This document shows, piece by piece, positions 8,735 to 18,915 of a stretch of DNA of 64,000 nt; positions within the stretch are counted from its first letter, which is position 1, and the number at the start of each line of letters is the position of its first letter. The notes under the pieces are model-generated. The model had not been told where the DNA came from, searched no databases, and saw only the letters and a list, made by a program, of their open reading frames with translations. Both the position numbers and the translations under genes were made by a program. This DNA comes from Solirubrobacter ginsenosidimutans. Its GTDB lineage: Bacteria > Actinomycetota > Thermoleophilia > Solirubrobacterales > Solirubrobacteraceae. Location of the stretch: assembly GCF_027587205.1 (NCBI RefSeq), contig NZ_JAPDOD010000024.1, forward strand, positions 1 to 64,000, written 5' to 3'.

Positions 8735-9523
8735 ATGAAACGCATCCTCCTCAGCGCCCTGATCGGCGCCTCCGCCATCGCCGCCATCCCCTCGGCCGCG
8801 AACGCCTCGACGACGTGCACCTTCGACTCGGCCAAGCGAAAGCTGGAAGTGCGCTACGGCGCCGGCGACACCCGCGTGACCGTGCGCAACGGGTTCGGGC
8901 TCGAGTTCCGCGCCGGCACCACCGGCGCGTTCCAGAACTGCTTCTCGGCCACGGGCGTCATGTCCAGCGCCGCCAACACCGACAAGGTCACGATCGCCGC
9001 CGCCAATTCGACGGCCGCGGCGCTGCCGCAGACCACGACCATCGACGAGAGCCAGGGCGACTTCTCCTCCAGCAACCCGAAGCTGCAGTTCTTCGTCCTC
9101 ACCGGTACCGGCGGCGACCGGCTGGTCGTCAACGAGACGTCGTCGCTGGATCAGGTCGGCGTGCAGAACCAGACCGGCGGGCTCGCGATCGGCCCGGCCG
9201 TCGACCTCGACATGGACGGCGACATCGACATCCGCATGACCACCGGGTTCGACAGCGTCGTGCAGGTCAACGGCAACGGCTTCTCCGACTTGCTCGACGC
9301 CAGCAAGCTCACCGTCGCCCAAGCCGTGCTGATCGGCGGCGACGGCAACGACACGCTGAAGGGCGGCAGCAAGCAGGACAACCTCGACGGCGGCATCGGC
9401 AACGACCGGTTCTTCGCCAAGGACGGCGCGATCGACATCGTCACCGGCGGTACCGGCACCGATCACGCCACGATGGACTTCAACCTCGACCGCCCGTCGA
9501 GCGTCGAGCAGCAGGACTTCTAG
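8735..9523 (+). CDS. Secreted RTX-like calcium-binding-repeat protein, second of a tandem pair
   Basis: 262 residues, paralogous to the preceding gene: same signal-peptide type ([20 protein letters not shown]), same core ([28 protein letters not shown]). The RTX-type nonapeptides are better preserved here: [35 protein letters not shown]. Such Asp/Gly-rich repeats bind Ca2+ and fold outside the cell. Both copies end in F-N-L-D plus [15 protein letters not shown]-like tails. The TAG stop overlaps that of the convergent gene within CTAG. Confidence 0.85.
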   Translation: MKRILLSALIGASAIAAIPSAANASTTCTFDSAKRKLEVRYGAGDTRVTVRNGFGLEFRAGTTGAFQNCFSATGVMSSAANTDKVTIAAANSTAAALPQTTTIDESQGDFSSSNPKLQFFVLTGTGGDRLVVNETSSLDQVGVQNQTGGLAIGPAVDLDMDGDIDIRMTTGFDSVVQVNGNGFSDLLDASKLTVAQAVLIGGDGNDTLKGGSKQDNLDGGIGNDRFFAKDGAIDIVTGGTGTDHATMDFNLDRPSSVEQQDF

Positions 9524-10428
9524 GCCGCGGCCCCGATCACCGACGTCGTCCAGTCGATCACCGACGACGGCTTGACGACGTGCTTGTTCATGCCCAGCTC
9601 CTTGGGCGAGAGGCCCAGGGCCAGCCCGAGGAGCTGCGGCAGGTGCAGGACCGGCATGTTGAGCGGACGCCCGACGACGCCGGCGGCCAGCGGCTGCTGC
9701 AGGTCCAGGTTCAGGTGGCAGAGCGGGCACGGCGTGACCAGCGTGTCCGCCTCGGCGTCCATCGCGTCGCCGAGGTGGCGACCCGCCTGGCGCAGCGAGT
9801 TCTGCTTGTTCATCGTGATGATCGGGAACCCGCAGCACTTGTACTGGCCGGCGTAGTCGACGACGTCGCCGCCCAGCGCCTCGATCAGCAATTGCAGGTA
9901 GGTGTCCCGCGGGTGGTCGGCGTCGATGCCCAGCCGGTCGGTCGGGCGCACGATGTAGCACCCGTAGAACGGCCCCACGCGCAGGTTGGTCAGGGGCCGC
10001 ACGACCTTGGACTTCACGACGTCCAGGCCGATCTCCTCGACCAGCATCCACAGGAAGTGCTTGTTGGTGATGCCCTTCTCGTACGTGAGCCCCTCGGCCG
10101 ACAGCGTCTCGTTGACGTGGTCGCGGTACGGGGTGTTCGCGTCCAGGCGCTCCTGGCACTCGCCCTGCGCGCCCTGGCAGGTCGAGCAGATGTTCATCAT
10201 CATCGACGCGCCCTTGGAGATCTCCTCCTGGGCGAGCGCGAAGGTGCGGGCGTTGAGGGTGTCGGCCAGCTCCTGGTTGTGCTCGGCGATCACGCCGGCG
10301 CCGCAGCAGGATGCGCGGTCGAGCGTGACGAGCTCGATGTCCAGCAGCGGCGCGACCCGCTCCATCGAGCCGTGCAGCTCAGGCGTGAACCCGCGGCTCA
10401 CACAGCCGGGCCAGTACGCAACCTTCAT
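9520..10428 (-). CDS. Double-CCG heterodisulfide-reductase-B-like subunit of succinate dehydrogenase (SdhE/type-E third subunit)
   Basis: 302 residues with two cysteine-rich CCG domains: C9, C41-C42-G43, C81-x2-C84 and C157, C198-C199-G200, C234-x2-C237. This is the HdrB/GlpC fold that, in type-E succinate:quinone oxidoreductases, replaces the usual heme-b membrane anchors and carries an unusual Fe-S cluster. It has no transmembrane segment. Its ATG overlaps the sdhB stop by 4 bases, so it is co-translated with SdhB. Not the unrelated flavinylation factor also called SdhE. The quinone site is therefore probably at a peripherally bound complex. Confidence 0.85.
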   Translation of the reverse strand: MKVAYWPGCVSRGFTPELHGSMERVAPLLDIELVTLDRASCCGAGVIAEHNQELADTLNARTFALAQEEISKGASMMMNICSTCQGAQGECQERLDANTPYRDHVNETLSAEGLTYEKGITNKHFLWMLVEEIGLDVVKSKVVRPLTNLRVGPFYGCYIVRPTDRLGIDADHPRDTYLQLLIEALGGDVVDYAGQYKCCGFPIITMNKQNSLRQAGRHLGDAMDAEADTLVTPCPLCHLNLDLQQPLAAGVVGRPLNMPVLHLPQLLGLALGLSPKELGMNKHVVKPSSVIDWTTSVIGAAA

Positions 10429-11465
10429 TCGCCCTCCTCCTCTTCGCCCACCACGTAGAGGTTGAGCTCAAAACGCTCTTCGCGATCGTGGACGTCGCGG
10501 AAGATCCGCTTGACCTCCTTCGACGCCTTGTGCTTGTGCAGCAGCGCCCCCGCGGGCGTGACCTTGCCGCGTTGCACCGCGCGCAGGATCGCCGGGAGCG
10601 AACTCAACAGCTCCGGCACCGCCCGCGGGTGGAACTTGCCGCCGTAGGAATCGGGCAGCAGGTCCGCCTCGTGCAACAGGCCGTTGCGCTCGATGTTGTT
10701 GACGAACGCCATCTCGTGCCGGTGGCCGTTGTTGCGATCGTCGATCCCGTAATCGCCGCCGGCGATCCGCCGCAAGCGCATGATCTGGCTCATCGGCGCG
10801 ACGCCCTTCGGGCACGCCTCGATGCAGTTGAAGCAGTGCGTGCAGTCGTAGATGCCGTGCTCGTCCTCGGCGAGGTCGCGCAGGCGCTCCGCGGTCTGGC
10901 CATCGCGCGGGTCACCGACGAAGCGGTAGGCCTTGGCCAGCGCGGCCGGGCCGATGAAGAGCGGGTCGACCTCCATCGACAGGCAATCCGAGACGCAGGC
11001 GCCGCACTGGATGCAGGCCATCGTCTGGGTGATGTCGATCATCGAGTCCGGCTCCACGATGTACTCGCGCTCCGGCGGGTCGCCCTCGGGGAGCAGCCAC
11101 GGCGTGACGCGGCGCATCTTCTTCCAGTGGACCGCGTCCATGTCGACGATCAGGTCCTTGAGCACGGGCATGTTGCCCATCGGCTCGACGGTGATGACGC
11201 CGTCGGCCGCGTTCTCGAAGGCCTTGTCGAGGTGGGTGTGGCAGGCCAGCGTCGGCTTGCCGTTGACTCGCACGCCGCACGAGCCGCAGATCGCGGCCCG
11301 ACAGGAACAGCGGATGCCGATCGACCCGTCCTGGCGATCCTTGGCCTGCAGGATGCCGTCGAGCACCGAGCGATGCCCGTCGAGGTCGATGTCGTAGTCC
11401 TGCCAGTGGGCGGCCTCGCCGGTCTCTGGCGAATAGCGTCGGATTCGGAGCGTGTACTCGGGCAT
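10425..11465 (-). CDS. sdhB: Succinate dehydrogenase/fumarate reductase iron-sulfur subunit
   Basis: 346 residues, longer than the usual ~240 because of a ~100-residue C-terminal extension ([20 protein letters not shown] onward). [2Fe-2S] ligands C55, C60, C63, C75; next cluster C151, C154, C157 with C161; then C208-x2-C211-x2-C214-x3-C218-P. In E. coli SdhB the position of C211 is Ile, so the usual [3Fe-4S] cluster may be a second [4Fe-4S] here, as described for type-E enzymes. The start has GAGG 5 bases upstream. It lies between sdhA and the CCG subunit. Confidence 0.95.
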   Translation of the reverse strand: MPEYTLRIRRYSPETGEAAHWQDYDIDLDGHRSVLDGILQAKDRQDGSIGIRCSCRAAICGSCGVRVNGKPTLACHTHLDKAFENAADGVITVEPMGNMPVLKDLIVDMDAVHWKKMRRVTPWLLPEGDPPEREYIVEPDSMIDITQTMACIQCGACVSDCLSMEVDPLFIGPAALAKAYRFVGDPRDGQTAERLRDLAEDEHGIYDCTHCFNCIEACPKGVAPMSQIMRLRRIAGGDYGIDDRNNGHRHEMAFVNNIERNGLLHEADLLPDSYGGKFHPRAVPELLSSLPAILRAVQRGKVTPAGALLHKHKASKEVKRIFRDVHDREERFELNLYVVGEEEEGE

Positions 11466-11483
11466 TAGTCCTCTTTCGAAACC

Positions 11484-13169
11484 CTAGTAGGTCCGCTCTT
11501 GGGGCTGCCACTTGGTGATCGTCACCGGCGAGTACGAGACCTTCGGGACGTCAGAGCCATTCAACGAGAGGTCGATGTGCTTGAGCCACTCGTCGTCGTT
11601 GCGCTTCGGGTAGTCGGTGCGGAACTGGGCGCCGCGCGACTCCTTGCGCTCGAGCGCGCCGACCACGATGCACTCGGCGCAGTCGAGCATGTAGGAGAGC
11701 TCGATCGCGCCCAGGACGTCCTGGTTGAAGACCGAGCCGCGGTCGTCGATCGTCGCGTTCTTGGCCTCCTCCTTGAGGCGGCGCACGATCTCGTGCGCCT
11801 CCAGGAGACCCTTCTCGTCGCGGAAGACGGCGACCTTCTCGTTCATCATCGTGCCGAGCTCGTCGCGGATCTCGGACACCCGGCGACCGCCCTGGCGCTT
11901 GAAGATCTCGTCGATCTCGGCCGAGGCGTCGCGCAATGCGGTGCGGCTCGGAGCCGGCATCGACATGTGCTTGGCCCGCTCGGCAGCGTGCTCACCGGAG
12001 CGGCGGCCGAAGATCAGCGTGTCCAGCAGCGAGTTCGCGCCCAGGCGGTTGCCGCCGTGGACGGAGACGCAGGCCACCTCGCCCGCCGCGTACAGGCCGG
12101 GGATCGACGTCGCGCCGTGGATGTCGGACTTGACGCCACCCATGATGTAGTGGCAGCCGGGGCGGATGTGGATCGGCTGGCGCGTGATGTCGACGCCGGC
12201 GAAGTCGCGCCCGATGTTGACGATCTCACGCAGCGCCTCGAGGGTGCGCTTGCGCGGGACCTTCGTGATGTCCAGCGCGACCGTGCCGTCGGGGAAGCCG
12301 CGACCCTCGTTGATCTCGGTCTGCTCGGCGCGGGAGACGACGTCGCGCGACGCGAGCTCCATCTTGTTGGGCGCGTACTTCTCCATGAAGCGCTCGCCCT
12401 CGGCGTTGTAGAGATGCGCACCCTCGCCGCGGGCGCCCTCGGTGATGAGGATGCCGTTGCCCTGCAGCGTCGTCGGGTGGTACTGGATCATCTCCATGTC
12501 CATCAGCGGCGCGCCGATGCGGAAGGCCTGGGCGATCCCGTCGCCCGTGCAGATGATCGCGTTGGTGGTCGGCTTGAAGGCCTGGCCGGCGCCGCCGGAG
12601 GCGAGGATCGTCGACTTGGCGGCGAAGAGCTCCATCGAGCCGTCGCGGATGTTGCGCGCGACCGCTCCGACGCAGTTGCCCGCCTCGTCCTGCGCGAGGC
12701 CGGTGATGAACCATTCCTCGTAGCGGTCGATCTGCTCGTGGTGCTTCATCAGCTGCTCGTAGAGCACGTGCAGCAGCGCTTGGCCGGTGATGTCGGCGAT
12801 GTAGTAGGTGCGGGCGGCGGAGGCGCCGCCGAAGGCGCGGGTGCCGAGCTTGCCCTCGGCGTTGCGATGGAAGGTGACGCCCGCGTGCTCGAGCCAGAGC
12901 ACTTCGTTCGGGGCCTCACGGCACATGATCTCGATCGCGTCCTGGTCACCCAGGTAGTCGGAGCCCTTGACCGTGTCAAAGGCATGAGATTCCCAGGAGT
13001 CGTCAGGGTTCAGCGCGGCGTTGATGCCGCCGGCGGCCGCGTTGGAGTGCGACCGGACCGGATGGACCTTGCTCATGATCGCCACCGTCGCCCCAGCGCG
13101 CGCCGCCGCCAGGGCGGCCCGCTGACCGGCAAGGCCGGCGCCGATGATCAACACGTCGTGTGCGGGCAT
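11484..13169 (-). CDS. sdhA: Succinate dehydrogenase flavoprotein subunit
   Basis: Oxidises succinate to fumarate with covalent FAD. 561 residues. The Rossmann motif [17 protein letters not shown] (10-26) is followed by [15 protein letters not shown], where H41 is the likely FAD-linking histidine. [20 protein letters not shown] and the active-site-type HRLG-equivalent region [20 protein letters not shown] are seen, with [15 protein letters not shown] near the C-terminus. Its transcript seems leaderless (TATTGT 6 bases before ATG). sdhB follows after 18 bases. Confidence 0.97.
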   Translation of the reverse strand: MPAHDVLIIGAGLAGQRAALAAARAGATVAIMSKVHPVRSHSNAAAGGINAALNPDDSWESHAFDTVKGSDYLGDQDAIEIMCREAPNEVLWLEHAGVTFHRNAEGKLGTRAFGGASAARTYYIADITGQALLHVLYEQLMKHHEQIDRYEEWFITGLAQDEAGNCVGAVARNIRDGSMELFAAKSTILASGGAGQAFKPTTNAIICTGDGIAQAFRIGAPLMDMEMIQYHPTTLQGNGILITEGARGEGAHLYNAEGERFMEKYAPNKMELASRDVVSRAEQTEINEGRGFPDGTVALDITKVPRKRTLEALREIVNIGRDFAGVDITRQPIHIRPGCHYIMGGVKSDIHGATSIPGLYAAGEVACVSVHGGNRLGANSLLDTLIFGRRSGEHAAERAKHMSMPAPSRTALRDASAEIDEIFKRQGGRRVSEIRDELGTMMNEKVAVFRDEKGLLEAHEIVRRLKEEAKNATIDDRGSVFNQDVLGAIELSYMLDCAECIVVGALERKESRGAQFRTDYPKRNDDEWLKHIDLSLNGSDVPKVSYSPVTITKWQPQERTY

Positions 13170-13175
13170 GCCCGC

Positions 13176-13181
13176 ACAATA
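13176..13181 (-). promoter_or_regulatory. -10 element (TATTGT on the minus strand) of sdhA
   Basis: TATTGT, read on the minus strand, ends 6 bases before the sdhA ATG and no Shine-Dalgarno is present. It sits in the 31-base gap after the M50 protease gene, giving sdhABE its own promoter. Confidence 0.45.
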
Positions 13182-13200
13182 GCTTTAGGCGGGTCCGGAA

Positions 13201-14367
13201 CTACGCGAGGCGTGCCTGGAGCGCCCGCGAGACCTGCTCGACGGTGACGACGCCGCGCAGCCGTCCTTCCGCGTCGACCGCCATCAGGGCGCCGAGCGTG
13301 CGCAGCGGTTCGTTGCCGATCAGCGACTCGAGCGGCGTGTCGGTGCGGACCTGCTCGGAGTCCGCGGTGACGATGCGGATCGGCTGCGCCGGGTCCTCGT
13401 GCAACGCGGCGTGCTCGACGGCGGCGCGGTGGGCGATGCCGGCGAAGTGCCCGTCGTCCTCGACGACCGCGAACCACGGCCAGCCCTGGTAGCGCAGGAA
13501 GAACTCGTCGTAGGCCCGCTCGACCGTCAGGCCGGCGGGGATCGTGACGGGCTCGGAATCCATGATGTCGCCGGCGGTGACGCCGTCCAGGCGGTCCGCG
13601 AAGCGACTCTGGGCGACCGCGGCGCGGGCGGCGCCGCCGAGCATCCAGCCCAGGACGATCCACCACAGGCCGCCGCCCTGATCGCTCTCGCCGAGGAAGA
13701 CGTAGACGCCGTAGCCCATCATCAGGACCGCGAAGCCCTGGCCGAGGTACGCGGCGAAGCGGGTCGCCTTGTGGCGGTCGCCGCTCAGCTGCCAGGCGAC
13801 CGCGCGGGTGATGCGCCCGCCGTCGAGCGGGAACGCGGGGACCATGTTCAACACGAACAGCCCGGCGTTGGCGAGTGCGGTGAAGGCGACCACGACCTCG
13901 ACGAGCGTGCCGGAGGCGTAGTCGAACGTCGCGGCGTGGATCAGCTGGTCGCCGAGCAACGCGTAGCCGACGCCGCCGAAGACGAGCGTCAGAATCAGCG
14001 TGACGGCCGGGCCCGCCGCGGCGACGCGGAACTCCTCGCCCGGGGTCTCGGAATCGCGCATCGCCCGCATGAAGCCGCCGAAGAAGAAGAGGTCGATGCC
14101 ACCGACCCCGATCCCCTCACGGCGCGCCGCGAAGGCGTGCCCGAGCTCGTGCAGGACGATCGAGCCGAAGAACAGGAACGCGGCGATGACGGCGGCGTAG
14201 AACCCCTGGTTGGGCTCCGCGATCGCGTTGGCGAACGAGTCGTTCGTCCACCAGATGAACAGGAACAGGATCAGGAACCACGTGGGATGGACGCCGACGC
14301 GGATCCCACGGACCCGGAAGAGCTGCAGTGAATTGCCGCCGCCGAACACGCTCATGAAGGTTGACAT
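13201..14367 (-). CDS. Site-2 protease family (M50) membrane metalloprotease with CBS domains
   Basis: 388 residues. Several transmembrane segments surround the zinc motif HELGH (73-77) and the second motif NMVPAFPLDGGR (D183 probable third ligand). The C-terminal third holds a CBS pair (AGDIMDSEPVTIPAGLTVERA, ~245-385). This is the Rip/SpoIVFB-like CBS-containing class, which cleaves membrane-embedded substrates such as anti-sigma factors and senses nucleotides. ATG 14367 or 14355 may be the start. Divergent from mdh with only 11 bases between, so promoters overlap. Substrate unknown. Confidence 0.9.
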   Translation of the reverse strand: MSTFMSVFGGGNSLQLFRVRGIRVGVHPTWFLILFLFIWWTNDSFANAIAEPNQGFYAAVIAAFLFFGSIVLHELGHAFAARREGIGVGGIDLFFFGGFMRAMRDSETPGEEFRVAAAGPAVTLILTLVFGGVGYALLGDQLIHAATFDYASGTLVEVVVAFTALANAGLFVLNMVPAFPLDGGRITRAVAWQLSGDRHKATRFAAYLGQGFAVLMMGYGVYVFLGESDQGGGLWWIVLGWMLGGAARAAVAQSRFADRLDGVTAGDIMDSEPVTIPAGLTVERAYDEFFLRYQGWPWFAVVEDDGHFAGIAHRAAVEHAALHEDPAQPIRIVTADSEQVRTDTPLESLIGNEPLRTLGALMAVDAEGRLRGVVTVEQVSRALQARLA

Positions 14368-14372
14368 AGCCT
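14367..14372 (+). promoter_or_regulatory. -10 element (TAGCCT) of mdh
   Basis: TAGCCT ends 6 bases before the mdh ATG with no Shine-Dalgarno, suggesting a leaderless mRNA. It overlaps the start codon of the divergent protease gene, so the two genes cannot be fired independently without interference. Confidence 0.45.
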
Positions 14373-14375
14373 TGA

Positions 14376-15362
<987 letters not shown>

Positions 15363-15363
15363 C

Positions 15364-15774
15364 TCAGGCGCCTTCTCGAAGGTGCCAGCCGCGCCCGGAC
15401 TTCGTCACTTTGCCCTCTTCGGCGAGTCCGGGCATCACGCGGTAGAGGTAGTTCTGCTGGATCCCCATCGCCTCGGCGAGCTCGGGGATGGTGATGCCGG
15501 GGCGGTCGGTGACCAGTTGCAGCGCCTCGGCGGCGCGGGTGCCGCCACCCTTGGGGCGGCCGCGCTTGGCGCCGGTGCTGGGCCGGCCCGGACCGCGACG
15601 CCCGCGGCGAGCGGGAGCGGCAGCCACGGTGGCAACCGCCGCGGACGCGCCGTTGCCGATCCCGCCGAGCGCCTGGTCGGCGGCCAGGAGCTTGTTGTAC
15701 TCCTCCACTGCCGGCTTGAGCTCCTTCAGGCGAGCCTGGATCTCCTTGCGCTTCTCGTCGAGAAAATCGGCCAT
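15364..15774 (-). CDS. Putative DNA-binding protein: coiled coil, AT-hook-like linker, C-terminal winged helix
   Basis: 136 residues. Residues 1-32 form a charged helix (DEKRKEIQARLKELKPAVEE). The basic linker (~55-80) has GPGRPS and KRGRPKGG, matching the AT-hook core RGRP. The C-terminal ~55 residues (EALQLVTDRPGITIPELAEA then NYLYRVMPGLAEEGKVTKSG) look like a winged helix. The whole suggests a nucleoid or regulatory protein of a type common in Solirubrobacterales; targets unknown. Convergent with mdh, 1 base apart. Confidence 0.8.
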   Translation of the reverse strand: MADFLDEKRKEIQARLKELKPAVEEYNKLLAADQALGGIGNGASAAVATVAAAPARRGRRGPGRPSTGAKRGRPKGGGTRAAEALQLVTDRPGITIPELAEAMGIQQNYLYRVMPGLAEEGKVTKSGRGWHLREGA

Positions 15775-15862
15775 CTGAGTGTGACTCCGTGGAAGAGAGA
15801 GTGAACTGTCGGCGCAGACGGTATCTGACTATCGACTGACTCGGCGCATGGGCGGTTGCCGG

Positions 15863-16306
15863 TCAGTGTTCGAGGAGCGCTTTGAGTTGTTGCAGTGAAC
15901 GCCGCGCCTCACGTTCGGGCACGCCGCCCACCACCACCTTGCTGGCTGCCATGCCCAGCAGGCCGCCCGGCGCGCGAAACTCGTTCTCGTACTCGAAATG
16001 GGTGCCGTCGCCGCTCGGTGTCAGGCGGTAACTGGTGCGCGCGTATGACCCGGCGGGCCCACGGCCCTCCCAGGTTGCACGGTGGGGGCGCTGCGCCTCC
16101 GTGAGTGTCCAGTGCACTTTGAAGTTGGCATGGCGCAGGCTCAGTGTCTGATCCATTTTATACCCCTTGCGCGGTTCGCCGGAATCCGTCCGGTTGACCT
16201 TGCGATGGATCGTCACCCACTCGTGCAGCCGTTCGGGGTCGAGCATCAGGTCATAGACCGCCTCGGGCGGTGCGGCGATGTCGATCTGCGCGCGAACTTC
16301 ACTCAT
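15863..16306 (-). CDS. SRPBCC family protein (polyketide cyclase/START-like)
   Basis: 147 residues with the family opening VRAQIDIAAPPEAVYDLMLDPERLHEW, a GTHFEYENEF strand and the long C-terminal helix EREARRSLQQLKALLEH. These helix-grip proteins bind hydrophobic ligands in a central cavity. Its ATG overlaps the stop of the upstream epimerase-like gene by 4 bases, so both are probably made together; the shared substrate is unknown. Confidence 0.88.
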   Translation of the reverse strand: MSEVRAQIDIAAPPEAVYDLMLDPERLHEWVTIHRKVNRTDSGEPRKGYKMDQTLSLRHANFKVHWTLTEAQRPHRATWEGRGPAGSYARTSYRLTPSGDGTHFEYENEFRAPGGLLGMAASKVVVGGVPEREARRSLQQLKALLEH

Positions 16307-17232
16307 GTGGTGCTCTCCATATCACGCAGCGCACGTTCGACCGCCGCTTGCAGGCGGTGCGGACGGACGCCGAACGCCGCCGCCGCGGCATTGTCGCGGG
16401 GAAGCAGGTCATGTTCGAGCGATTCCATCAGCGGCTCGATCAGCCCCGGGTCCTCCTGCGCGACCGCGGCCGCGACGACCGAGGCGACCGGGGTGAGGTT
16501 GAACGGCAGCGAGATCGCGGGGCGCGGGAGCAGCATGACCCTCGAGATCGCCTCGAGCAGTTCCTGGTAGCTGACGACGTCGGGGCCGCCGATGTCCCAC
16601 GCGCGGCCGGTGTGGCGCGTCCCGACGGTCGCCGCGGCGGCGAGGTACTCGAGCACGTCGCGGCCGTCGATCGGCTGCGTGCGGTTCGAGCGCCAGGCAG
16701 GCAGGGCGAGGACCGGCAGGCGTTCGATCAGCCGGACCAGGAAGCGGAAGGAGCGCGAGCGCCCCGCGACGACGATCGAGGCGCGCAGCGCGACCGAGTG
16801 CGGCGCGGCGTCCAGCAGGGCCTGCTCGACGGTCAGCCGCGACGCGAGATGGCGCGAGAGCGCGCCGTCAGACGGCAGCAGGCCGCCGAGATAGACGATC
16901 CGCCGCACGCCCGCCTCGGAGGCGGCCCGCGCGAACGCCTCCGCCTGACGGCGCTCGAGGTCCACGAAGCCGCCGCCGACCCCCTCCATCGAGTGGATCA
17001 GGTAGTACGCGACGTCGACCCCGTCCAGCGCCCGGTCCAGCCCCGCTCCGGTCGTCGCATCCCCGAGCACGAGGTCGTCGAGCTGCGCCCCGGCGGCCTC
17101 CACCCGCTCGCGCGAGCGCGCGAAGCCACGAACGGCATGCCCATCACGAGCCAGGCGCGGGACGAGCGCGGCGCCCACGTACCCGGACACGCCGGTGACG
17201 AGGGTCTGCAACGGGGCCTGCAAGCGGGACAT
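16303..17232 (-). CDS. NAD(P)H-binding epimerase/NmrA-like protein (atypical SDR)
   Basis: 309 residues from ATG 17232, which gives MSRLQAPLQTLVTGVSGYVG; a longer in-frame extension upstream has poor coding character. The Rossmann motif TGVSGYVGAALVPRLARDGH, VAYYLIHSMEG and RIVYLGGLLPS are visible. Later segments (SYQELLEAISRVMLLPRP) match complex-I-39-kDa/YcfA-like epimerase relatives. Likely works on a lipid- or sugar-linked substrate with the overlapping SRPBCC protein, but this is inference. The C-terminus is LRDMESTT. Confidence 0.85.
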   Translation of the reverse strand: MSRLQAPLQTLVTGVSGYVGAALVPRLARDGHAVRGFARSRERVEAAGAQLDDLVLGDATTGAGLDRALDGVDVAYYLIHSMEGVGGGFVDLERRQAEAFARAASEAGVRRIVYLGGLLPSDGALSRHLASRLTVEQALLDAAPHSVALRASIVVAGRSRSFRFLVRLIERLPVLALPAWRSNRTQPIDGRDVLEYLAAAATVGTRHTGRAWDIGGPDVVSYQELLEAISRVMLLPRPAISLPFNLTPVASVVAAAVAQEDPGLIEPLMESLEHDLLPRDNAAAAAFGVRPHRLQAAVERALRDMESTT

Positions 17233-17453
17233 GCTCCCCAGGCTGACAGGGATCCAAAACCCCGGAGGATGCGGGAACGCCATGTCGCAAACGGGGAGGA
17301 TTTCGCCCCAACAGGGGCTATTTGCGGGAAGAACAGAGAAAGCCTGCGTTTTGCGGATCCGGGTGCTCGGCAGCCCTTGCACGCCTCGCCTTCAGGCGCT
17401 TTGATCGCCCCGGTCGTTGTGACGGAGTCGTGAACGAAGGGGCTATCGAAGTC

Positions 17454-17699
17454 GTGTCTGCAGTTGCTGCGCCGCCGCGCGCCAAGCGGTCGAAGAAGGT
17501 CACGTGCGAGGAGTGCTTCTTCGCTCGTAACGGCCTGTGTGCGCTCGAACTGGATGAACCCTGCGCGACGTTCCGTCCGGATCATCCGGACGGGCTACGC
17601 CCGCCCACCCAGATGCGCTTCGTCTTCCGCCAGGAGCGCCGGCGCCAGTCCGCGTGGGCGTTCCCTACGGCGCAGGAGCAGGCTCGCCTGCACGGTTAG
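17454..17699 (+). CDS. Small four-cysteine protein, function unknown
   Basis: About 81 residues from GTG 17454 (AAGGGG 11 bases upstream) or 89 from GTG 17430. After a basic N-terminus (APPRAKRSKKVT) come four cysteines spaced C-x2-C-x7-C-x7-C (TCEECFFARNGLCALELDEP then C), which could hold zinc or an Fe-S cluster. The tail is Arg/Gln-rich (RFVFRQERRRQSAWAFP). Its last 35 bases overlap the convergent antiporter gene. The ~200 bases upstream, shared with the divergent epimerase, hold no structure I recognise. Confidence 0.65.
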   Translation: MSAVAAPPRAKRSKKVTCEECFFARNGLCALELDEPCATFRPDHPDGLRPPTQMRFVFRQERRRQSAWAFPTAQEQARLHG

Positions 17700-18876
17700 C
17701 CACCCAGTTCGATCCTGGCGTGTCGGTGAGACCGTGCGCCAGGATCGACGTGAAGACGCACAGCGCGGCGAGGTTGAAGATCTCCTCCGCCGCGGGGAAA
17801 CCGTCTCCCAGGACGAGCAGCGAGAACGCCATCGTGGCGACGCCCTTGGGGCCGAACCACGCCATGAACGCCTGCAGGTAGAAGGGCAACCGGGTGCCCA
17901 GGAGCGCGACGGCGATCGCCGCCGGCCGGGCGATCAGGAGCGTGACGGCGACGACGCCGACCGCCGCCCAGCCGTCGCCGAAGAGCCCGTCGAGCGTCAG
18001 CAGCGAGCCGAAGACGACGAAGACGCCCAGCTTGACGATCTCGACGATGTCGTCCGCGCGCTCCTCGAACGTGTGCCGCAGATCCTGGCGGCGGATGCCG
18101 AGCGTGATCGCGAAGACGAACACCGCGATCAGCCCGTTGCCCGCAGGTGGCAGGACGGTCACGCCGTACGTCACGAACGCGCAGCCCAGCGCGTAGAGCG
18201 AGCGCTGGTGGGCCGGGATGTCGCTGTCACGCGGGATCGCGGCGGCGGCGAGCAGGCCGAGCGCGATCCCGAACGCGAAGCCGAGCGTCACGTCCTGCAG
18301 CACGAAGTGCCACCACACGAAGCCCTCGTCGCCGCTCAGCACCGCGGCGAAGGCGAGCACGGCCGGGAGCGCCAGACCGTCGTTGAGCCCCGACTCGAGG
18401 TTCAGCGAGTGGCGCACCACCCGCGGGACGCGCGGGTTGGTGACCACGCTCGAGGACAGGACCGGGTCGGTGGGCGAGAGCAGGGCGCCGACGAGGAAGC
18501 TCTCGGTCCAGCCGAGGTCGGTCAGCCAATGCGTCGCCACCGCGACGATCACGCAGGTCAGCGGCATGGCGATGACGAGCTTGCGCACCGGCAGCCGCCA
18601 CGCCTTCTGGAGCATCTCGGCCTCGACCTCGAGGCCGTCGCGGAACAGGATCACGATCAGCGCCACCAGCGCGAGGTCGTGCACGAAGCCTGAGCGCGGA
18701 TCGATCTCGAGCACGCCGAACCCGCCATCGCCCAGCAGGAAGCCGGCGAGCACGAAGACCGCGGTCAGCGAGAGGAAGGAACGGTGCGCGAGCCCCGACG
18801 CCAGCGCACCGATCACCAGCAACCCGCCGAAGATGAGCGCCGCGACGTCGAAGTCGGCCACGGCGACGACGATCAC
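17665..18876 (-). CDS. Cation:proton antiporter (CPA family, NhaP-like)
   Basis: 403 residues of mostly membrane helix (about 11-12 segments). Family motifs include GALLSPTDPVLSSSVV and LNLESGLNDGLALPAV with the ion-binding-type Asp residues, and WFGPKGVATMAFSLLVLG near the end. Probably exchanges Na+ or K+ for H+ across the membrane. Starts with GTG 18876 giving MIVVAVADFDVAALIFGG. There is no cytoplasmic TrkA/RCK domain. Divergent from the MBL hydrolase with 39 bases between them. Confidence 0.92.
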   Translation of the reverse strand: MIVVAVADFDVAALIFGGLLVIGALASGLAHRSFLSLTAVFVLAGFLLGDGGFGVLEIDPRSGFVHDLALVALIVILFRDGLEVEAEMLQKAWRLPVRKLVIAMPLTCVIVAVATHWLTDLGWTESFLVGALLSPTDPVLSSSVVTNPRVPRVVRHSLNLESGLNDGLALPAVLAFAAVLSGDEGFVWWHFVLQDVTLGFAFGIALGLLAAAAIPRDSDIPAHQRSLYALGCAFVTYGVTVLPPAGNGLIAVFVFAITLGIRRQDLRHTFEERADDIVEIVKLGVFVVFGSLLTLDGLFGDGWAAVGVVAVTLLIARPAAIAVALLGTRLPFYLQAFMAWFGPKGVATMAFSLLVLGDGFPAAEEIFNLAALCVFTSILAHGLTDTPGSNWVANRAGEPAPAP

Positions 18877-18915
18877 GAACGGTTAGGGTGCCACACCGAG
18901 GAGGCCCTGGAGAGC

